DNA of 64,000 bases from Sipunculus nudus (Eukaryota; Annelida; Sipuncula; Golfingiida; Sipunculidae). Made by a program: the position numbers and the translations under genes. The notes below the pieces were generated by a model that was not told the origin of the DNA, did no database searches, and saw only the letters and a program-made list of their open reading frames with translations. Location: the NCBI GenBank assembly GCA_026874595.1, contig CM049313.1, forward strand, positions 45,348,659-45,412,658, given 5' to 3'. Positions 58,866-64,000 of this stretch are shown here, piece by piece. Each line of letters begins with the position of its first letter. The stretch's first letter is position 1.

Positions 58866-59499
58866 TTTCAGACTGTCTGTGGCAGAGCCATCCCCAAGGG
58901 ATATGATTTGCTTAAATAACAGCATCAGCACCTGTCTAAGCTTCTTAGCAATATTTGTAGCATTGGACAGTTAATTAAATTAATAAGACGTGAACAAACA
59001 CCACAATTAATTCATCCAACCTTTACTTTTTAAGCTACTGCCCTCTCTCCCTGGAGCAAGAAAGGTGATGGTCTCACTTCCTGGTAAAGGATATGCCAGC
59101 TAGTGTTACATGTCAGATTTATTGGAATTGTGTGAAAAAAATCCTCAACCAGCTCTCTAACTAAAGATAACTACACCAGCAGGTATTGTGTCATTGTTTG
59201 TGCAGTGCTTTTATTCTTTTTAATAAGAAAAGAAACATTGCATCTGGAGAATATGTATTGATTGGATAAATTTGAAGCCATAATTGAGGGATACAGTACT
59301 TTTTTGTCATAAAGTATATTATATTCCGTAAATGAGAGATATGATGCGATAAAAGACATTCATGTTGGAGCATTTTAGGGATTAAATTCATATTTAGTTG
59401 TTATTCTCTTAATTCTAATGGACCAAAAATATGTATATCCATCAGAAGTTTGGACCAAGTATGTCATATGCATTGTATGTGAACCTGTGAGCTTATAAA
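58866..59499. other. No gene recognised
   Basis: AT-rich; short overlapping minus-strand frames at 59171-59391 without motif. Confidence 0.5.
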
Positions 59500-59700
59500 T
59501 GTGAGGGTGTGGAGTCAGCCATACATTAACCCATATACTATCTCCATAATTGCATGAGCTGGCATCACTACTGATATATTTTATGCAAAATTTGGTCATC
59601 TGTAAAACTTTGTCGGATTAAGCTTGGGGCTATCTGCAGAGACTTAGATTGTACAGGGAAAAAGCCTAAAACCTTAAAAAGTTATAGTAAGATGAAGTTT
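59500..59700 (+). repeat. HG-family fragment
   Basis: GGATTAAGCTTGGGGCTATC, CTTAGATTGTACAGGG and AAAAAGCCTAAAACC align with the first HG unit at 14210-14280 and with 61030-61095. Both ends are lost. Confidence 0.6.
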
Positions 59701-60275
59701 GACAGCTAGTGCACAAAACTGATTCCAAGGTTGCCTTTGTTCATGCAAGTTTATTATTTTTAACAAAATCCTTCACACACACAGTCTTCAAGGATTGATT
59801 TTTTAAACAAAACAACATTTTATAAATACATATAAAGATATATGCTTGAACAAAACTTAGCCTACTGGTAAGCCAAAAAAAAAACAACACTTTTATAAGG
59901 ATAACAAACTGTTATTTCTGTAACACAAGTAAATAATCTTCTCAATTTCTTACCAATTTTTTCAATAAGTTATATCATCTCAAAGTGATGAAATGTGCAT
60001 ATAACACTAAACCTCCATACTGTGTATTATTTCTCCATGTGTCACAGGTGCCTGTTTTGTCAGCAGATTAAAATCCTTATAACAGTATTCAGACATAAAA
60101 AAATGATATGTTGAATGAAATATTTTCTCTCAATTTCTCTCTCGCTCTCTCACAAAAGTTTTTTGGCTGAATCATTGGATCTTTAAAAATTAAAGGATAG
60201 GGTGATACCTGGTATAACAAAGCTATTACAATAGAACCTTGATTATCCAGTAGATTGGTGGACAAAAAATTTGTT
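59701..60275. other. No gene recognised
   Basis: AT-rich. ATAGAACCTTGATTATCCAG near 60231 is the style of a pogo/Tigger end, without a partner. Confidence 0.4.
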
Positions 60276-60683
60276 GGTATTTTTGAGGTAACCGGCTTCT
60301 GTTGCTCAGTGGTAGAGCGCAGGACTCAAAGCCGGGAAATCGTGGGTTTGAATCTCAACAGAGGCGGTGAGATTTTTCACGGTCAGCCCCACCAAGGGTG
60401 AGCGCTCTGCAGGCTTAATGGGGAGACTGGGCCCATCAGTCGTGTTTCAGGGGTTCATCAGTGGTATGACCGAGTCATGGGGATGACACACACCCAGGGC
60501 CCGCAGGATTGGAATACCAAAACTGGTTGATGCCAGGAAAAATCAGATATAAGCCCCTGTCACGTAGTCCGAAACCGGAATGGAATTCTGCAGATGTACA
60601 TATACTTAGTAAAGCAAAAGCATTAAAACATGGAGGAGGTACCTCAACCAAAAAAAATCTTTAAAAAAAGGTATTTTTGAGGT
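60276..60683 (+). mobile_element. tRNA-derived SINE with 14-bp target duplication
   Basis: GGTATTTTTGAGGT flanks the element at 60276-60289 and 60670-60683. The 71-nt head (60295-60365) still folds as a tRNA. GCTTCTG pairs with CAGAGGC (7 of 7 counting one G-U), GCTC pairs with GAGC for the D arm, and GTGGG pairs with CTCAA (4 of 5) around a TTTGAAT loop. The anticodon stem no longer pairs. The pol III A box is TTGCTCAGTGG (60302-60312) and the B box GGTTTGAATCT (60345-60355). About 230 bp of GC-richer tRNA-unrelated body follows, then an A-rich tail (CCAAAAAAAATCTTTAAAAAAA). The clean flanking repeat points to recent LINE-driven insertion. No partner LINE is in the window. Confidence 0.9.
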
Positions 60684-60763
60684 GACAGATATGCAAGGTA
60701 CACCATTTTACCACTAAGTGTGCTATTAATGCAGGTACTGATGAGCATATAAAGGTTTTGATA

Positions 60764-60765
<2 letters not shown>

Positions 60766-60816
<51 letters not shown>
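60766..60816. repeat. (TA)n microsatellite
   Basis: About 50 bp of pure AT/TA. Confidence 0.95.
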
Positions 60817-60819
<3 letters not shown>

Positions 60820-60876
60820 CCTGATCCTGAGTGTAATGTTATCTCATCAGAACATTTTTTCTAAGAAATTTTATTT

Positions 60877-61368
60877 GCAAACCTGTAAGCTTATGTAATG
60901 ACGCAGTGTCGTCTGTCCACTGTCCGCTGTCCAAGGTTCGCTGTCCGTTGTCCATGGCTATTAGACAGAAACCATCAGAGTTAGCAGCTCCAAATTACAT
61001 GTAAGAATTAGTCACACATTAAACTGGGTGCCCTAGAGCTTATTACTGGGTATCTGGATTAATTTAGATTTTATAGAGAAAAAGCTTAAAAACCTTTAAA
61101 AATCTTCTTCTCTGAAACTGTCCAGCCAAATTGTCCAATATTTCACAGAAATGTTGCCTGAAACAATCTCTCTAAAGTTTGTTCGAATGGTTCCAGTTCG
61201 GTGATTTTTTATCAAGATACAGGAAGTTGAACTTATTCATTTGCATGCTACAATTAAAATCTCAAAAACAGCAGGAGCTATCATCATCAAATTTTATGTT
61301 AATGGTGGACACTTGAGTCATATCTGAAATTTAGGTATTGTTGGTGCCACCAGCTTTCATGGTTTTTT
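60877..61368 (+). repeat. HG-family element, copy 2, interrupted by HB
   Basis: Left part TAAGCTTATGTAATGACGCA and a CTGTCCACTGTCCGCTGTCC stretch in microsatellite position. Then comes the unit seen at 14160-14520 (AAACTGTCCAGCCAAATTGT; GTTTGTTCGAATGGTTCCAG; GGAGCTATCATCATCAAATT). It breaks off after GGTGCCACCAGCTTTCATGG at the T run where HB begins. The rest would lie beyond the window. Confidence 0.75.
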
Positions 61369-64000
61369 AGCTCAGCTGACTGAAAGTCATCTGAGCTATA
61401 GCGATCACTCTTTGTCCGTCGTCCGTCTGTCCGTCCGTTAACCAGGCACTAATCGTAACCGCTGGACCTAGAACCTTGTAACTTGGGATTCTGAGAGGTC
61501 CATAAAAAATCTCCTTGGAAACCAGAAATTAGGTCTCTGTTACCCATATCCTTCGAGCTATGTGGCCCCAAAGTACCCCCCAGAAAAGTCAAAAATTTCA
61601 TACAAAAACTTCAATATCTCATTAACTACTTGACTGATGGTCATGATTTTTGGCATACATATTGATCATGAGATGTAACATCACTTCCTGCAGACTGGTG
61701 GCGCCACCTGTATTTTTTGATTTTTTACGAATTTTTTTCTCTATTTTTGAGACCTTTAAGGATGTAGTTATCTGTCAACAGGGTACAAATCGTAACGACT
61801 GGACTTAAAATCTTAATTCTTGACACACTGAGAGGTCCATGAAAAATCTCCTTGGAAACTAGAAATTAGGTCTCTGTTACCCATATCCTTTGAGCTATGG
61901 GGCCCCAAAGTACCCCCCAGAATAGTAAAAAATTTCATACAAAAACTTCAATATCTCAATAACTACATCACTGATGGTCTTCATTTTTGGCATACATATT
62001 GATCATGAGATGTTCGATCAGTTCCTGCAGACTGGTGGCGCCACCTGTACTGTTTGATTTTTTACGATTTTTTCCTCTATTTTTGAGACCTTTGAGGATG
62101 CTGTCATCTGTTAGCGTGGCACAAATCGTAACGACTGGACCTAGAATCTTCATTTTCGATACACTGAGAGACCTATGAAAAGTCTCCATGGAAACCAGAA
62201 ATTAGGTCTCTGTTACCCATATCCTTCGAGCTATGGGGCCCAAAATTACCCCCCAGAATAGTAAAAAATTTCATACAAAAACTTCAATATCTCATTAACT
62301 ACATCACTGATGGTCATGATTTTCGACATACATATTGATCATGAGATGTTTCATCAGTTTGTGCAGACTGGTGGCGCCACCTGTATTTTTCAATGTTCAC
62401 GAATTGTTTTCTCCATTTTTGAGACCTTTAAGGATGTAGTTATCTGTCAACAGGGTACAAATCGTAACGACTGGACCTAGAATCTTCGTTCTTGACACAC
62501 AGGGAGACCCATGAAAAGTCTCCATGGAAACCAGAAATTAGGTCTCTGTTACCCATATCCTTTGAGCTATGGGGCCCCAAAGTACCCCCCAGAATAGTAA
62601 AAAATTTCATACAAAAACTTCAATATCTCAATAACTACATCACTGATGGTCTTCATTTTTGGCATACATATTGATCATGAGATGTTCGATCAGTTCCTGC
62701 AGACTGGTGGCGCCACCTGTACTGTTTGATTTTTTACGATTTTTTCCTCTATTTTTGAGACCTTTGAGGATGCTGTCATCTGTTAGCATGGCACAAATCG
62801 TAACGACTGGACCTAGAATCTTCATTTTCGACACACTGAGAGACCTATGAAAAGTCTCCATGGAAACCAGAAATTAGGTCTCTGTTACCCATATCCTTCG
62901 AGCTATGGGGCCCAAAATTACCCCCCAGAATAGTAAAAAATTTCATACAAAAACTTCAATATCTCATTAACTACATCACTGATGGTCATGATTTTCGACA
63001 TACATATTGATCATGAGATGTTTCATCAGTTTGTGCAGACTGGTGGCGCCACCTGTATTTTTCAATGTTCACGAATTGTTTTCTCCATTTTTGAGACCTT
63101 TAAGGATGTAGTTATCTGTCAACAGGGTACAAATCGTAACGACTGGACCTAGAATCTTCGTTCTTGACACACAGGGAGACCCATGATAAGTCTCCATGGA
63201 AACCTGAAATTTGGTCTCTGTTACCCATATCCTTTGAGCTATGGCACTCCAAAGTACAGCTCAGAATAATGGAAAATTTGATACAAAAGCTAAAGTAACT
63301 GAACAACTAATGCAGAGATAACCATAATTGTTTGCATGGATATTGATCATTGAGTGTTTCATAAGTTTCTGCAGACTGGTGGCACCACCTGTATTTGTTC
63401 GTTTTTTTTTTACGAAATTTTTCTGTATTTTTGAGACCTTTAAAGATATGAACATCTGTTAACAGGGCACAAATCATAAAAACTGGACCAAGAATCTTCA
63501 TTCTTGACACACAGGGAGACCCATGAAAAGTCTCCATGGAAACTTGAAATTAGGTCTCTGTTACCCATATTCTTTAAGCTGTATGGGTCCAAAATACCCC
63601 CCCCCCCAGAATAATGGAAAATTTGATACAAAAACTGCAGTATTTCAATAACTACAACACTGATGGTCATGATTTTCGGCATACATATTGATCATGAGCT
63701 GTTCCATCAGTTTCTGCAGACTGGGTGTGCCACCTCTATTTTTTTTTCAAATTTTTACGAATTTTTTTCTTTTTTTTGAGACCTTTAAAGATGTGGTTAT
63801 CTGTCAACAGGGTACAAATCGCAACAACTAGACCTAGAATCTTCATTCTTGTCATGCAAGGAAGCCCATGAAAGGTGCCTGTGGAAACTTGAAATTAGGT
63901 CTCTGTTACCCATATCCTTCAAGCTATAGGACTCCGAAGTATCCCTCAGAATAATGGACAATTTGATACAAAAACTGAAGTATCTGAACAACTAATGCAG
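61367..64000 (+). repeat. HB-family Helentron-like array, copy 2, runs off the window
   Basis: The left hairpin AGCTCAGCTGACT-GAA-AGTCATCTGAGCT at 61369 is followed by a short CCGT run and ~336-bp units. The dyad GGTGGCGCCACC is at 61697, 62034, 62370, 62706 and 63042, and as GGTGGCACCACC at 63378, a spacing of 336-337 bp. Units near 62036-62370 and 62706-63042 are an extra near-identical pair not present in the copy at 38904, so a 672-bp dimer was duplicated. Otherwise unit order and most bases match that copy, so the two are recent relatives. Small frames repeated across it are accidental. Confidence 0.9.

Noticed and set aside
58248-58931. 227-codon minus-strand open frame resembling a hydrophobic membrane protein
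   Set aside because: It is the polypyrimidine strand of the polypurine tract: almost only Leu, Phe, Ser and Pro codons, open in other frames too, with no domain.
60295-60365. A functional tRNA gene (CAA anticodon position)
   Set aside because: The anticodon stem does not pair, one T-stem pair is lost, and the sequence continues into a SINE body with a target duplication. It is a SINE head.
61968-63991. Repeated 63-80-codon frames in HB units on both strands
   Set aside because: They recur once per 336-bp unit and follow the unit boundaries. Chance frames in a tandem repeat.
38904-64000. Segmental duplication linking 38904-42335 with 61367-64000
   Set aside because: Similarity starts exactly at the HB left end and the flanks are unrelated (HE on one side, HG on the other), so separate transposition of HB explains it better.

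Overview
This is an AT-rich animal nuclear window with one convincing protein-coding gene and many layers of repeats. The gene is a single-exon class A peptide GPCR of the FMRFamide-receptor type on the minus strand (8552-10066). The receptor type, the dense (CCGT)n/(CTGT)n-bearing repeats, a tRNA-derived SINE and long (TA)n tracts suggest a lophotrochozoan, most likely a marine bivalve. That assignment is inference; no species marker was seen.

Layout. 1-445 is the end of a ~149-bp tandem array. 446-8439 is mostly unassigned sequence with an old HB relic (2802-3115) and a 1.4-kb HD element (4358-5757). 8440-10360 holds the GPCR; its stop codon lies inside a 54-bp triplication and its likely leader is upstream. 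10603-15932 carries degraded HA copies, an array of palindromic 72-bp units next to a 100-bp (TA)n tract, and an HG element. 17607-27999 contains an HA copy inside a larger insertion with 14-bp flanking repeats, HF, HC, a possible solo LTR, a TTAA-flanked TIR element (R6) and a MITE. 32201-43000 and 50478-55965 are two nests of transposons inside transposons. 57137-64000 has an inverted HF copy, a ~530-bp polypurine tract, a SINE with a 14-bp target duplication, and an HG element interrupted by a 336-bp-unit HB array that runs off the window.

Main result. At least seven repeat families (named HA to HG here) share one plan as far as their ends survive: a hairpin at the left end set against a run of T; in most a (CCGT/CTGT)n microsatellite just inside; usually a core of tandem units; often a left-end inverted repeat copied just inside the right end; commonly a short hairpin; then CTAG or CTTG followed by TT. 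This matches non-autonomous Helentron-like elements (HINEs; compare Drosophila DINE-1/INE-1 and oyster pearl elements). Paralogous unfilled copies inside the window support T|T insertion without target duplication. Four of the families (HB, HD, HE, HG) also carry the same perfect or near-perfect dyad, GGTGGCGCCACC, typically once per tandem unit. The core sequences around it mostly differ, so this is the best candidate here for an undescribed functional signal.

No replicase/helicase, reverse transcriptase or transposase gene was recognised, so every mobile element here appears non-autonomous.
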